DNA of 64,000 nt from Euglena gracilis (lineage: Eukaryota > Euglenida > Euglenophyceae > Euglenales). The translations under genes and the position numbers were made by a program. The notes under the pieces were generated by a model. That model was not told where the DNA came from and made no database searches. It worked only from the letters and a program-made list of their open reading frames with translations. The number at the start of each line of letters is the position of its first letter. The stretch's first letter is position 1. Location: contig CP154954.1 in assembly GCA_039621445.1 (NCBI GenBank), forward strand, positions 74,331,689 through 74,395,688, given 5' to 3'. Shown in pieces: positions 8,586-18,329 of the stretch.

Positions 8586-11406
8586 CCCGGCAGCACGGGG
8601 GGCCTCGAGCCCCCCTGGTGGTGTCCCTCCTCGTGTCCTGCGAGTAGGGACCTGGAACCTCACCGGCTGGTCGGCAGAGCGAGCAACAGTGATCACATGC
8701 GCAGTGCCGGTGGACGTCCTGGCCATCCAAGAGACCCACCTGTCCATGCTGGCTGTGGAGAAGGCCCACACCACGGCACGCAACGCTGGGCTCCACCTCC
8801 ATCATGGTCGGCCAGCCCAACGGTACCGCTCGGAGGATCGGGCTCGCGCCTGCGGTGTGGGCTTCATCGCTCGGGAGGGCATCGCGGTGGTGCCAGCGCT
8901 GCCACGCAACCCTGCTTGGGGCCGCTTGCATGCGATGCGGAGGCTGGCTGGGATCGCACTGGCTCCTCGTCGTGGTCTTCCACATGGTGTGCTGTTCATC
9001 TCGGTGTACGCGCCGCTGCCGGGCACAATGGAGCGGGCACCATTCGACCAGGCTATGCTGGAGCTGGTGCACTCCCTCGACATGCAGATCCCCACGCTCC
9101 TGCTGGGGGATTTCAACGGCTCCGTCAACCCCGCTCGCGATTACCGCAGTGAGTCCGGCGCCCGCCGCCCCGTCTGCCCCCTGCTGGCCCAGCTCCTCGG
9201 CCCCGGCTGCCCGTGGGTGGACGTCCACGAGTCCATGCTGCCGCCGCCTCTCCCATGGACTTTCCGACAGTCCGGCACCCCCGCAGCGTCACGAATCGAT
9301 TTGGTCCTCGCCAACGCCGCCGCCCTGCGCCTGGTCCGGTCCGCCTCAGTGCTCGACTCGGTGCAAGATGGCGGACACTCACCAGTGCTCGTCACCCTCG
9401 CCCTCGATGTCGCCCACATCGACTGGCATTCCCCACGTCCCCGGCCACCGCCTCTCCTCTTCGAGCCCTCCGCCTCCCTCACCGAGTCACCAGTGTGGGC
9501 AGGCATCGTCGAGGAGTGGCTGGCTTCCGCCGCGGTCAAGGCCCTGGCCCCTCTCCCTGGGGAGACCCTGGACTCCCTGGCTACCGCGCTGCGCACAGCC
9601 CTACACCACGCGGTCGTCCTGGCGGGTGGACCTCGGCTGGACCCCATCTTCCCCACAGATGTGCTGTTTGACCAGACGGCCTCGGTGGGCGTGTTCAAGC
9701 GGCCGATCGTGTCGGTCACGGCGTTCGCACATCGGGTCCCTCCGGCAGTGGTGAAGTGGACGGCCCGCGTGCGCTGCGGCTGTCTCGCCACCCGCGACCG
9801 GCTGACGCGGCATGGGATCGACAACATCACCTCGCCGTCCTGCCTGTGCTGTGGGGCTGCCCTGGAGGACGACGCCCATGTGCTGGCAGGCTGTCCAGCT
9901 ACCGGCTCCGCCGACTGGATGCCACTCCTGAAGGAGGCCTGGCTGGCAGCTTGCAGTTCCTCCGCCATCAACGTGCCTCTCCCGTCAGACGACTGGCTGT
10001 CATCGATGCGCATGCCGCTGTTGGCCGCCCTCATCCCAGCGTCGGCGACACAACACTGCCCGCTGCCCGACTTCGATGCAGTGCGCTTCAAAGGCCGTCT
10101 CCATCACGCCTTAGCAGAACGTGTAGCTGAGCTGCTACGTCGACGCGGGGAGCTGATGGCCGTCTCCCCAGTGACCCCCACGGGCTCGGCACACCCCCCC
10201 GCTCCGACCCCCGCCCCCCCCCCCGGCCCCCTGCCCCCCCCCCGCCATCTCCCAACGGAGCGGCGTCTCACGGTGGCCGAGCTACAGGACGTGGAGGTGC
10301 ACCGGCGTGCAGCAGCCCCCACACCCCCAGCCACCCCCTCCGACGCCCCCCCCTCGGGCGAGCTGCGACGCCGGTGGTTGGTGGACCGGTTGGTGCGGCT
10401 GCTCCAAGAGGACTGCGTCGTGTGCCCTGCCGCCTCCGGCTCCACGGCTGTCCAGCTGCTGGCCCTGTTCGAGCGGACTACCGGTGAACCGTACACGCAA
10501 ACCCCCGGCGTCGACGTCACCAAGCGAACCGCAGGCCTGGGACGCGCCCTCGCCAACCTCGCGAAGCCCGGCGTGATGGTGCTGCAGCCACCGTTGGCAC
10601 GGAATTCGAGGATGGGAGCCTTCCTCTACAACCGGACCCCGCGGGTGCAAGCCGACGCGGACAGCTGGCATCGGGCGCAGGTACAATTGGAGGCCGCCCA
10701 TCCTGCCCGCGCCTCCGTCCCCTCCACGGACGACGTGGATTCTCGCCTGGCAGCCTGGCTGCGGAACCACCCTCACCTGCGACCAGTGGGGCCAGAGGAG
10801 GGCGAGTCCGGCATGGCTCTGCTGCTTTTGTGGGAGGTGGACCATGGACGCCCGTTCCCGTCATCGGCTAGCGGCAGCGAGTCAGCCCTGCTGATGGGCT
10901 TCACCAGACGCTTGCAGCGAAGGGTGGCGGCAGATGACGAGCTGTCCCAGTGGCTGCGCTGCCGGGATGTGCATGCCCCGCTCGCACCCGGCCTGCCCCC
11001 CACACACCACATGCGCTGGACAGTGAAGGTCTGTGCCCCGGCGGACGGTACTCCTCGGGAGTGGTATGACACGTTCGTCACCCGGTGGAAGAACTACCTC
11101 CGCTCCCTCACGGACACCACCTCGTCATCGACAAGCTCTGGACGCACACGCGGCCCGGAGGACCTGGCCCCCGTGAAGCGGCGACGCACAGCTCCACCGG
11201 CCAGGCCAGCGACACACCCACCCACCAACGAGGCTCCCGACCCACCGGCGGACAGCTCCCGACGGAGGCCTCGGACGGGGTCCCCATCCACAACGGCTGA
11301 TTCCGCTCCGCCCCCCAAGCGACAGACTCTGATGAACTCATGGCTGCAGCCGCGGCCCCCGAGGACTGCTGAACATGGACGGGCGGCCCAAGGCCCACCG
11401 ACCTGA
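8578..11406 (+). CDS. LINE ORF2: APE-type endonuclease plus zinc finger, no RT
   Basis: The protein has 942 residues. Residues about 20-285 are an exonuclease-endonuclease-phosphatase domain with the expected catalytic residues: N27 in GTWN, E52 in IQETH, Y144 in SVYAP, D178 and N180 in LLGDFNG, D241 in SRIDLVLAN and H267 in GGHSP. Such domains nick target DNA to prime reverse transcription. A C422-x2-C425-x8-H434-x4-C439 zinc finger, of the type found after the RT in LINE proteins, follows at residue 422. Only about 110 residues separate the two, far too few for an RT, and no YADD-like motif is present. Residues 560-880 are an unrecognised, possibly winged-helix, region. The C-terminus has a PIP-box-like QTLMNSWL at 916-923. 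Its start codon overlaps the ORF1 stop, suggesting termination-reinitiation. Confidence 0.9.
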   Translation: MPDPAARGASSPPGGVPPRVLRVGTWNLTGWSAERATVITCAVPVDVLAIQETHLSMLAVEKAHTTARNAGLHLHHGRPAQRYRSEDRARACGVGFIAREGIAVVPALPRNPAWGRLHAMRRLAGIALAPRRGLPHGVLFISVYAPLPGTMERAPFDQAMLELVHSLDMQIPTLLLGDFNGSVNPARDYRSESGARRPVCPLLAQLLGPGCPWVDVHESMLPPPLPWTFRQSGTPAASRIDLVLANAAALRLVRSASVLDSVQDGGHSPVLVTLALDVAHIDWHSPRPRPPPLLFEPSASLTESPVWAGIVEEWLASAAVKALAPLPGETLDSLATALRTALHHAVVLAGGPRLDPIFPTDVLFDQTASVGVFKRPIVSVTAFAHRVPPAVVKWTARVRCGCLATRDRLTRHGIDNITSPSCLCCGAALEDDAHVLAGCPATGSADWMPLLKEAWLAACSSSAINVPLPSDDWLSSMRMPLLAALIPASATQHCPLPDFDAVRFKGRLHHALAERVAELLRRRGELMAVSPVTPTGSAHPPAPTPAPPPGPLPPPRHLPTERRLTVAELQDVEVHRRAAAPTPPATPSDAPPSGELRRRWLVDRLVRLLQEDCVVCPAASGSTAVQLLALFERTTGEPYTQTPGVDVTKRTAGLGRALANLAKPGVMVLQPPLARNSRMGAFLYNRTPRVQADADSWHRAQVQLEAAHPARASVPSTDDVDSRLAAWLRNHPHLRPVGPEEGESGMALLLLWEVDHGRPFPSSASGSESALLMGFTRRLQRRVAADDELSQWLRCRDVHAPLAPGLPPTHHMRWTVKVCAPADGTPREWYDTFVTRWKNYLRSLTDTTSSSTSSGRTRGPEDLAPVKRRRTAPPARPATHPPTNEAPDPPADSSRRRPRTGSPSTTADSAPPPKRQTLMNSWLQPRPPRTAEHGRAAQGPPT

Positions 11407-11508
11407 TGGAGGAGGGGTGGGGCGCTGAGCATATCCTGGAGTTCTTGAACTCTCAGGGCTCAGACAGCGCCCCGCGGTGAGCGCTCCTCACCGCTCCGAC
11501 CGATCCCC

Positions 11509-11853
<345 letters not shown>

Positions 11854-12103
11854 AGATAAAAGATAATGAGACAAAAAACTCTTTAGATCGCAGGGTTGAA
11901 CTCAAAATGGGCCGAACTGCTTCAAAAATCCATGATTTCTGGTTTAATTGGGGGGAAAATGTGCATAATTGCCAACTTTGGTCGCTTTTCATCAGCTTTC
12001 TTATTGAAACCATCCAAAATTTCCTCTGACATGGTCCAAAAATCAAAAATGGAAGCGAGGCAGGCCAAGGGTTGGGATGCAGCGTACACCCACCCAACCG
12101 TGC

Positions 12104-12215
12104 GTACGTGTGTGCGTGCGTGCGTGCGTGTGTGCATGCGTGCGTGCGTGCGTGCGTGCGCGCGCGCGTGTGTACGTGCGTGCGTGCGTGTGTGTGTGTG
12201 TGTGTGTGGTTGGGT
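12104..12215. repeat. (GTGC)n and (GT)n microsatellite
   Basis: GTGC tetramers with GC-alternating patches grade into pure GT before a GGTGGG-rich stretch. Confidence 0.9.
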
Positions 12216-12342
12216 GGGTTGGTGGGGTGGGGGGATGGCGAGGGTGCCTGCTTTCCTCCGTGATGCGTACGGTGTGCCTGCGGTGGGAGCACGTGCACAC
12301 ACACACACATGCTCGCACACACACGCGCGCGCACCATCTGCC

Positions 12343-12583
12343 GCTATTTCTGCGTTCCACGCAACGGCTGCCCGCCCCCGCCTCACCGCGGACCTGAACT
12401 ACGCCCGGGGGGTCAACGGGTGGCCCATCGTGACCTACGTCTATGCCGTGCTGCGCACAAAGACCCTGCGGGACGGCGCCACCTTGCGACAAAGGGGGCC
12501 ACGTGCGACCAACGTCCACGAGACGGTGGCGTTCTGGCAGTGGTTCCTGAACCGCTGGTGTGCCAGGGCGGCCCTGGGCATTG
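12343..12583 (+). CDS. Exon: PstS-like module 1, GWPI motif and helix
   Basis: The frame reads LTADLNYARGVNGWPIVTYV, then VYAVLRTKTL, later HETVAFWQWFLNRW. PstS-type proteins carry a conserved W/Y-P-I-x-x-Y-T-Y-L-V strand followed by a helix of the form A-x(2)-F-L-x-W, both present here in the right order and spacing. The right end fits a GT donor at 12584 (GGCATTG|GTATTT). No AG acceptor lies close to the left end, so either the exon starts further upstream in the CA-rich stretch or the acceptor is non-canonical. This is the strongest single match to the binding-protein family in module 1. Confidence 0.65.
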
Positions 12584-12651
12584 GTATTTTTCTTCCCACC
12601 CCCAAATGGGCAAACTTTCTTTGTTGGATCCTTGCTTTTCCTGGACGTCGT

Positions 12652-12872
12652 GTCATGGCGATGCCATGCCGCGTCGTTTGTCATGGCGATGCCATGAAGC
12701 GTTCTTGCCCCCACACTTCTCCCCCCCCCCCCCGCCCCCCCCCCCCCCTGTCATGGCGATGCCATGCCGCGTCTTGTCATGGCGATGCCATGCCGCGTCG
12801 TGTCATGGCGATGCCATGCCGCGTCGTGTCATGGCGATGCCATGCCGCGTCGTGTCATGGCGATGCCATGGC
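12652..12872. repeat. 26-bp tandem array of perfect hairpins
   Basis: The 15-mer CATGGCGATGCCATG, a perfect 6-bp inverted repeat with a GAT loop, occurs seven times. Copies at 12752, 12778, 12804, 12830 and 12856 are exactly 26 bp apart; two more start at 12654 and 12682, separated from the array by a C-run. The spacer is mostly CCGCGTCGTGT. Confidence 0.9.
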
Positions 12873-12973
12873 CGCAACTTGCCTCGACTGGACGAAAAAG
12901 TCCAAAAAATGGCTTTAAACGGCCTGGTTATCGTGTAAGTAAGCTAATGTTCGGCCTCTCCCCCATTCACCAG

Positions 12974-13076
12974 CCTCCTTGTCAGCCGGTCCAGAGCATC
13001 GCGGAGTCGCACTACTTTGTGCAACCCCCCGCTGTGGTGCGGGACCTTGTCGTGCGAAAGCGTTGCTACTTTACCT
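12974..13076 (+). CDS. Exon: PstS-like module 1, C-terminal segment
   Basis: A canonical acceptor (CCCCATTCACCAG) leads into the frame PPCQPVQSIAESHYFVQPPA, which continues VVRDLVVRKRCYFTC. PstS-type domains end with Y/F-x-x-L-P-x-x-V-x(3)-V and a short strand, as seen here. The exon stops at a T|GT junction inside the final cysteine codon. The second module's last exon (29738-29924) also ends just after a Ser-Cys at a T|GT junction, in the same codon phase, supporting a tandem duplication of the module. Confidence 0.6.
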
Positions 13077-13210
13077 GTCAGCCCGCAATCATACAAGCGC
13101 TGTTATCATCGACGGGGGCCATATTTAGAGCCACAGCGTACGTGCATATCTGAATATTGGATCAGAGCATGCCAGATCAGAAGTGTAAATCGAATTTTGA
13201 TGCACAGCAA

Positions 13211-13341
13211 AACTCATGGCACACGTCACACCCACACCCACACCCACACCCACACCCACACCCACACCCACACCCACACCCACACCCACACCCACACCCA
13301 CACCCACACCCACACCCACACCCACCCACCCACCCACCCAA
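13211..13341. repeat. (CACACC)n microsatellite
   Basis: About 20 copies of CACACC followed by CCCA units. This is the same hexamer that flanks the LINE, here without an insertion. Confidence 0.95.
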
Positions 13342-13374
13342 AACACGTGTGCGGGAAAAAGAGAAGCAATGCAG

Positions 13375-13505
13375 AGGCAGCGACTGGTATTTGACGTCAT
13401 GTGCCTCAACCAGCAGGTGTTCCAGGCTCCGCCTGCGCTGCAGGTGATGGCGGCTGGGGAGACCATCATGGCCCAGGCTCAGGCAGGGACTAAACAGCAC
13501 CTCTG
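13375..13505 (+). CDS. Possible exon after PstS-like module 1
   Basis: An AATGCAG acceptor-like site precedes the frame RQRLVFDVMCLNQQ, and CAGCAG|GTGTTC at 13417 could be a donor. The frame then stays open as APPALQVMAAGETIMAQAQ up to a TAA. No family was recognised. It could be an inter-module linker exon or chance. Confidence 0.25.
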
Positions 13506-13529
13506 CTGTTCCGATGCCTAACCAGGCTA

Positions 13530-14264
13530 ACCACCTGCTAATGAAGAATTTTGGTCTTTTTTTTGCTGAATATTGTTTTGTTGAAAAAAGTTGAATATGC
13601 TCAAATGATTGATGTGTGTGTGTGTGTGTGTGTGTGCGTGCCTTTCTTTGTGTGTCTACATTCTAGGAAACGACATAAAACTTGCTGCTCAGCATCGGAA
13701 ATCACTCTTCGCATTGAAGTAAAGCAATTGAGTTGGTGAAAGAAAGAAACGTTCAGTTTTTCTGTCCGACAGATTGGCTGTATGTCTGCTCTCTCAGGTC
13801 TGTTGGGTATTGCCGCAGGAGCAGAAAGACATTTGGCATTGTTCTTAAACCCTTTGATTTCCCAATAGGATATCAATCAATTTGATTATGACCGCCCTCT
13901 CCCCGCACCCACCCAGGTGTCGATGGCCCTATCGCCGGCCACCATTCTGCGATGCTGCATCATGGAAATTAACCAGATTTAATCCCCCCTCCCCTCTCTC
14001 CGAAGGAGATTTGAAGCAACTCCAATTATCCCCTATTTCTGCCCTCAAAAAATAAAACCCGGGGTCCTCCTTTTTGGGTCCGTTGCGTTGCTGGAAGGGA
14101 GCTTTATTTTGGGTGGTCCAGTTTTTGTATTTCACTCAACACTCTGGCTAAAAATTCTGGCCATCCACCAGGAGGGTCCAACATTTGGTCAAATGTTTAG
14201 ATTTCCCATAATGAACAATATTTTCTTTACACCATCAATTTTAAGTCATGAAAATGGGCAAAAT
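13530..14264. other. Intron sequence with a short (GT)n
   Basis: Apart from a GT array at 13615-13636, nothing was recognised. Confidence 0.4.
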
Positions 14265-14650
14265 AACCCCCCCCCCCATATAATAAACCCCCAAATAATA
14301 CCCCCCCCCCAATAATAAAAAACCCCCTGAAGACTGATTTCGGCCGCCCAAATAATAAAACCCCCCTCTCCGGCAGGTGTGAAAACAAAGGAAAAAAGAG
14401 GGGGGAAACAGCAGAAATGTTGCAAAAAATCACAAAAATGGATGAAATTGGTGCAGAAAATATGCCAAATAAGCACCCATTTTTATTTAAAAAAAAGCCC
14501 AAAATGCCAAAAAGTGAACATGGGAGCCTGTGGAGGGGTTTTTGGGTCGATTTTTGACTTCGAAAAATTTGCCCAAATAATAACCCCCCTGGACACCAAT
14601 TTTGAGTGTCCAAACAATAACCCGGGGGGGGGTTTATTTGGAGGTTTACA
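14265..14650. repeat. Family D-like AAATAATACCCCC repeat
   Basis: Words of the form AAATAATAACCCCC and their complements (GGGTTTATTTGG) bracket a less repetitive middle. Similar blocks with a GACTTCGGCCGCCCAAATAA word occur at 23890-24260, and simpler ones at 29299, 31830 and 18330-18655. Confidence 0.55.
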
Positions 14651-15027
14651 AAAAGAGCCAAAAACAACGCCACCCATTTGGGGCATTTTCGCTATTTTAG
14701 GAAGATAAAGGTGGGCAGTCTATTTGTGTGTTTTCCCCAAAAAATCACCAAGGCAAAAATCCACACAAAGGTTCTTTGGAGGGTTGGATACTTGCTGGGA
14801 ATCGGCAACTGGTTTTATTTCGTGGGGGTCTTTTGGTATTTTGCCTGCCGTCCCCGCCTGCCAGTGCACTGTCGGAGCTTGCCGCAGTGTATGCCATCGA
14901 CGAGCCACAGATGTCTCCCAGGGCAGCCTTGTTTCCTTGGGCCGCCCGCCAACGTTTATGCCATGGATATTGACTGGACACGTCTTATGCCTGAATCTGA
15001 GGCCAGGCCTACAGCATGCCTGAACGC
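14651..15027. other. Unassigned stretch with one exon-like patch
   Basis: A CCTGCCAG acceptor-like site at 14864 precedes a GC-rich patch with several open frames, for example ALSELAAVYAIDEPQMSP. I cannot choose between the frames and do not call an exon. Confidence 0.3.
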
Positions 15028-15149
15028 CAGGCTGTATTTTTGTATTTTAGTTGGCTGCCGACCCCACCCCTGGGGGGGTAGTGCCTGCCTGGGCAGGCGC
15101 CCCAAGGCCCCCGTCCCGCCCCCCCCCCCGGTTGGTAAAAAACAGCCTG
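15028..15149 (+). repeat. hAT-like small element, CAGGCTG ends
   Basis: The ends are CAGGCTGTATTTTT and, in complement, CAGGCTGTTTTTTACCAACC. The interior has the GTGCCTGCCTGGGCAGGC hairpin shared with 17480-17812 and 30844-31098. The flanking octamers match at only four of eight positions, so the target duplication has decayed or the ends are misplaced. Confidence 0.5.
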
Positions 15150-15498
15150 TTGCGGGCTGAACCAGCATATCCCCCTTCCATGTCAGTGAACAATGGATAC
15201 AAAATGTTTGGGTCCAAACTTTGAGACAACGTTGGGTCCAAGGCAACCGTAGCATCGATTGGGGGCGGGGACGATGTGTTGCGCCTCAGCCATACCCCAG
15301 GTTGTGGTCCCCCAAAAATTTGTGGGGGCCGCCGAATTCCCATGACGGAAGGTAATCCCTTCCGCCTGTGGATGTTTTTTGAAAAATAATCCTATGGTGG
15401 GGTTAAGCTCCAAATTTCAAAATTTTCTAAAGGTGCCATATCCCCAGCCTGGTCCCCCCAGTCGGGCTGACTTGGTCTCCACCGGAGGGGGGGTTCTC

Positions 15499-15690
<192 letters not shown>

Positions 15691-15699
15691 TCATTGTTC

Positions 15700-16259
15700 T
15701 TGTTCTTGTCCAAATTCAAAGTTCAAATATCATTGCTTGGCCAAACTTTCTTTGTATTCCAGAGTGGCCGACCCCCAGCCCCCTGGGGGTAGTGACTGAC
15801 TGGTTTTTTGAAAAAGTGAGTGAGTGATTTTTGGAGGAGTAGAAGTGAATCCCTTCCCCTGATGTCTTTAAGTAACGTCCTAGGGGTGCTCCTCGGTCTG
15901 TAAACAAAAAAAGGCCCTGGTCCCGCCTGGAAGCAATTTTATCCAAAGGGTGGGTAATCAGTCAAGTGTTCAATTTAGGTATTTGTTTATTTTTGCTTTT
16001 TGTTTGATTTAGGTAATATTTTAATTCCTTTTTTTTGATATATTTGGCAAGTGCAAGGTTTTATATGAGGAGGATGAGCGTCACACGCGCGGCCGAACCC
16101 AGGCCGGCCGGTCTTAACCCTAACTCTATGCCTAACAATCAAACAATAAAAACATCTTTTTGGCATTTGGCAAGTGGAAGGTTAATACCCCCCGGCGGAT
16201 ATCAAACTTCCCAGTGAACACAGGGAAGTCCCCAACGTTCCCAGTGAATACCTAATTTT
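15700..16259. other. Intron sequence, nothing recognised
   Basis: No coding frame or repeat partner was recognised. Confidence 0.35.
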
Positions 16260-16876
16260 GGGTTCCCACAGGGGGGGGGGGAAATGCAACTTGCATAATT
16301 TGCAATTTTTTTTGCATAATCAGGTTTTCAAAAAATTTGCATTTTTTTGCATTTTTTTGCATTTTTTTTTTGCATAAAATATTTTGCCCTGGAAAAATTT
16401 TTTGTAGTTGGTTGCCATATGTTTGGATTTTTTTTGCATTTTTTTGCATTTTTTACATAAAATGTTTTTGCCCTTGAAAGAAATTTTGTAGTTGGTTGGC
16501 ATATGTTTGTATTTTTTTGCATTTTTTTGTGTTTTTTTTTTTTTTTTTTTTTTTTTTTGCAAAAAAACAAAAAAAAAAAAAAAAATCAAAAAAAAAATAT
16601 CATATCCAGCTTTTTTTTTTTCTCAAGGTTTTTCCAGTTGCATTTTTTTTTTTTTTATTTTGCATTTTTTTTGGCATTTTTTTTTTTTGCGTATTTTTTG
16701 TGCATTGTTTTTTTTTTTTGCATTTTTGGAACTTGCATATGGTTGCATTCCCCCCCCCCCCCCGTTTCCCACTCCTTGCAGCCCCGTACCCGGCGCACTC
16801 CCCTACCCACCCTCCCCCTCCCCCCCCCCCCTCCCCCCCCACCTGCCACCTGCCTCTTCTGCCGTCTGTCGCTTTT

Positions 16877-16910
<34 letters not shown>

Positions 16911-16956
16911 TTTTTTTTTTTATATTTTTTTTTGTTTTTTTTTTTTTGTTTTTTTT

Positions 16957-17001
<45 letters not shown>

Positions 17002-17100
17002 TTTTTTTTTTGCATTTTTTTTTTTGTTTTTTGTTTTTGTTTTGTATCTTTTTGTTTTTTTATGTTGTGTTTTTTGACTTGCATAATTTGAAGTTGCATT
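16260..17100. repeat. T-rich low-complexity block
   Basis: Runs of T broken by TTTTTTGCA words make up most of the block, with a short GC-rich island near 16745-16870 that contains C-runs. Phe-rich and Lys-rich frames here are artefacts. Confidence 0.85.
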
Positions 17101-17121
17101 ACCCCCCCCCTCCCCCGCCAG

Positions 17122-17202
17122 GCCGCCCTGCCCCCGCTCCAGTACACCGCCAGCACGCTTAACACGTCCGACGCCGTGGCGGCTGCCCTGGCCAGTGACC
17201 GG
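17122..17202 (+). CDS. Exon: PstS-like module 2, N-terminal segment
   Basis: A TCCCCCGCCAG acceptor and a CGG|GTTCTT donor bound exactly 27 codons, in phase 0 at both ends. The frame begins AALPPLQYTASTLNTSDAVA and ends ALASDR. In PstS-like proteins the first lobe has a strand ending in Y followed by a Ser/Gly-rich turn and a helix; Q-Y-T-A-S-T-L-N-T-S-D-A-V-A-A-A-L fits this. The call rests on position upstream of clearer module 2 exons and on the clean splice sites. Confidence 0.45.
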
Positions 17203-17204
17203 GT

Positions 17205-17400
17205 TCTTTTTTTTTTGCGGTCCAGCGAAGCGGTTTTTTTTTCTTTTTTTTTTTTTTTTTGTTTTTTTTGATTTTTTTTTTTTATTTTTCTATTGTTTTT
17301 CTTTTCTTTGTTCTTTTTTGTTATGTTTTTTTTTTTGGTTTGTATTTTTTTTTTTTTTTTTTTTGTTTTTTTTCTCTTTTTCTTTTTTTTTTTTTCCGGT
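17205..17400. repeat. T-rich low-complexity block
   Basis: Runs of T with scattered G and C, continuing the block upstream of the exon. Confidence 0.85.
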
Positions 17401-17479
17401 CTTTTCTGGGTGGGCGATGGTCCATGTGCTGCATCGAAATACTGCACACAAAAGCGCCTGGCCAAACGGCAGTAGGGGC

Positions 17480-17812
17480 CAGGCTGTTTTTTTCGTCGGG
17501 TGCCGACCCCACCAGGGGGGGGGGAGGGTAGTGCCTGCCTGGACAGGCATTCCAAGGCACTCCCGATCCGACCCCCCCCCCCGCCGGGGGGGGTTGGGCA
17601 CACGGCCAAAAGTGCCCTGGCACAGACCCGGTGCCGAGGGCGCCGGGGAGCCAAAAAATGGCCTATTTTCAAAGGAATGTGCCTGGGCACAGGCCAAAAT
17701 CTGACCCCCCCCGGGGGGGTTGTGCCTGCCTGGGCAGGCACCCCAGGGCACACCGGACCCCCCCTCCCCCCCCAGGGTTGGTACACTGTGAAATGCCCTA
17801 CCCGGGTTCGGG
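17480..17812 (+). repeat. hAT-like element relative with GTGCCTGCCTGG hairpins
   Basis: The left end is CAGGCTGTTTTTTTCGTCGG. Two copies of the GTGCCTGCCTGG[G/A]CAGGCA hairpin and the word AAAAGTGCCCTGGCACAGAC are shared with 30844-31098. The right end (GGTTGGTACACTGTGAAATG) is degraded and no target duplication was found. Confidence 0.55.
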
Positions 17813-17880
17813 TTTGCTGCTAGAGAGGACCCATGTGAAACCACCCCTAGCCCCCAAGGGACTGTCGGCAGGTCCCCCAG

Positions 17881-18065
17881 ACGAAAGAAGCCCCGCCGCC
17901 AACCAGTTCGTGGCGGTGCAGCAGCCCAGCCTGGCCCCAGCCAGCGGGACGGTCACGCTGCTGTTCGCCGGCGTGGCGGTGGTGGTGGTCAGCCAGTACG
18001 CCCTGGGCGGAGCCAGGACGCGCAGCGTATTCGTCGGCGACAACTCTGCAGGCGGTGAAACCTCC
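17881..18065 (+). CDS. Exon: PstS-like module 2, hydrophobic core strand
   Basis: A GTCCCCCAG acceptor leads into the frame SPAANQFVAVQQPSLAPASG, which continues TVTLLFAGVAVVVVSQYAL. In PstS-like proteins the segment after the F-G/A-x-S-D turn ends with P-x-x-A-G-A-V-A-V-V-Y-N-L; L-L-F-A-G-V-A-V-V-V-V-S-Q-Y-A-L occupies that place. The right end was not resolved. The next exon carries the segment expected immediately after it. Confidence 0.5.
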
Positions 18066-18129
18066 CCCGGTCTCCGTGTCCATCGACAATGTAACCCCCC
18101 CCAAATATAACCCAACCCCAACCCCCCCC

Positions 18130-18316
18130 CCCCGGCTTTATTTTTAGCGTGGATTTCAAGACCCCCCCCACCCCCCCCCCCCCCCCCCCCACCCCCCCCC
18201 CCACCCCCCCCCACCCACCCCCCCCCCCCCCCCACCCCCCCCACCCCCCCCACCCCCCCCCCCCCCCCCCCCCCCCCCCCCGCCCCCCTCCTCCACCCCC
18301 ACCCCCCCCCCACTCT
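18130..18316. repeat. C-run block
   Basis: Almost pure C with scattered A over about 185 bases, probably the expanded C tract of a small element. It is likely to be a sequencing and assembly weak point. Confidence 0.9.
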
Positions 18317-18329
18317 TGTTTTAGGCTTT

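Larger units (their letters stand above)
6175..11508 (+). mobile_element. Two-ORF non-LTR retrotransposon lacking reverse transcriptase
   Basis: The unit has a short 5' leader with a GCCGC-GTTA-GCGGC hairpin at 6181-6194, ORF1 (6222-8585), ORF2 (8578-11406) and a 100-base 3' UTR. The 3' UTR holds two perfect hairpins: GAGTTC/GAACTC at 11439-11452 and GCGGTGAG/CTCACCGC at 11474-11494. There is no poly(A) tail. The element is bordered on both sides by CCCACA-type microsatellite. Base composition is far more GC-rich than the surroundings. Both frames are open over 787 and 942 codons, so the copy is young or maintained. No LTRs are present. The outer limits are inferred from where the microsatellite begins and ends. 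Confidence 0.85.

Noticed and set aside
12652-12872. CRISPR array
   Set aside because: The 26-bp units have constant, near-identical spacers and sit in a eukaryotic intron; they are tandem palindromes.
13211-13341. (CACACC)n as a CRISPR or satellite with function
   Set aside because: A plain hexamer microsatellite without spacers.
16492-17162. Phe-rich frames of about 200 residues
   Set aside because: Poly-T tracts; there is no codon-level sign of selection.
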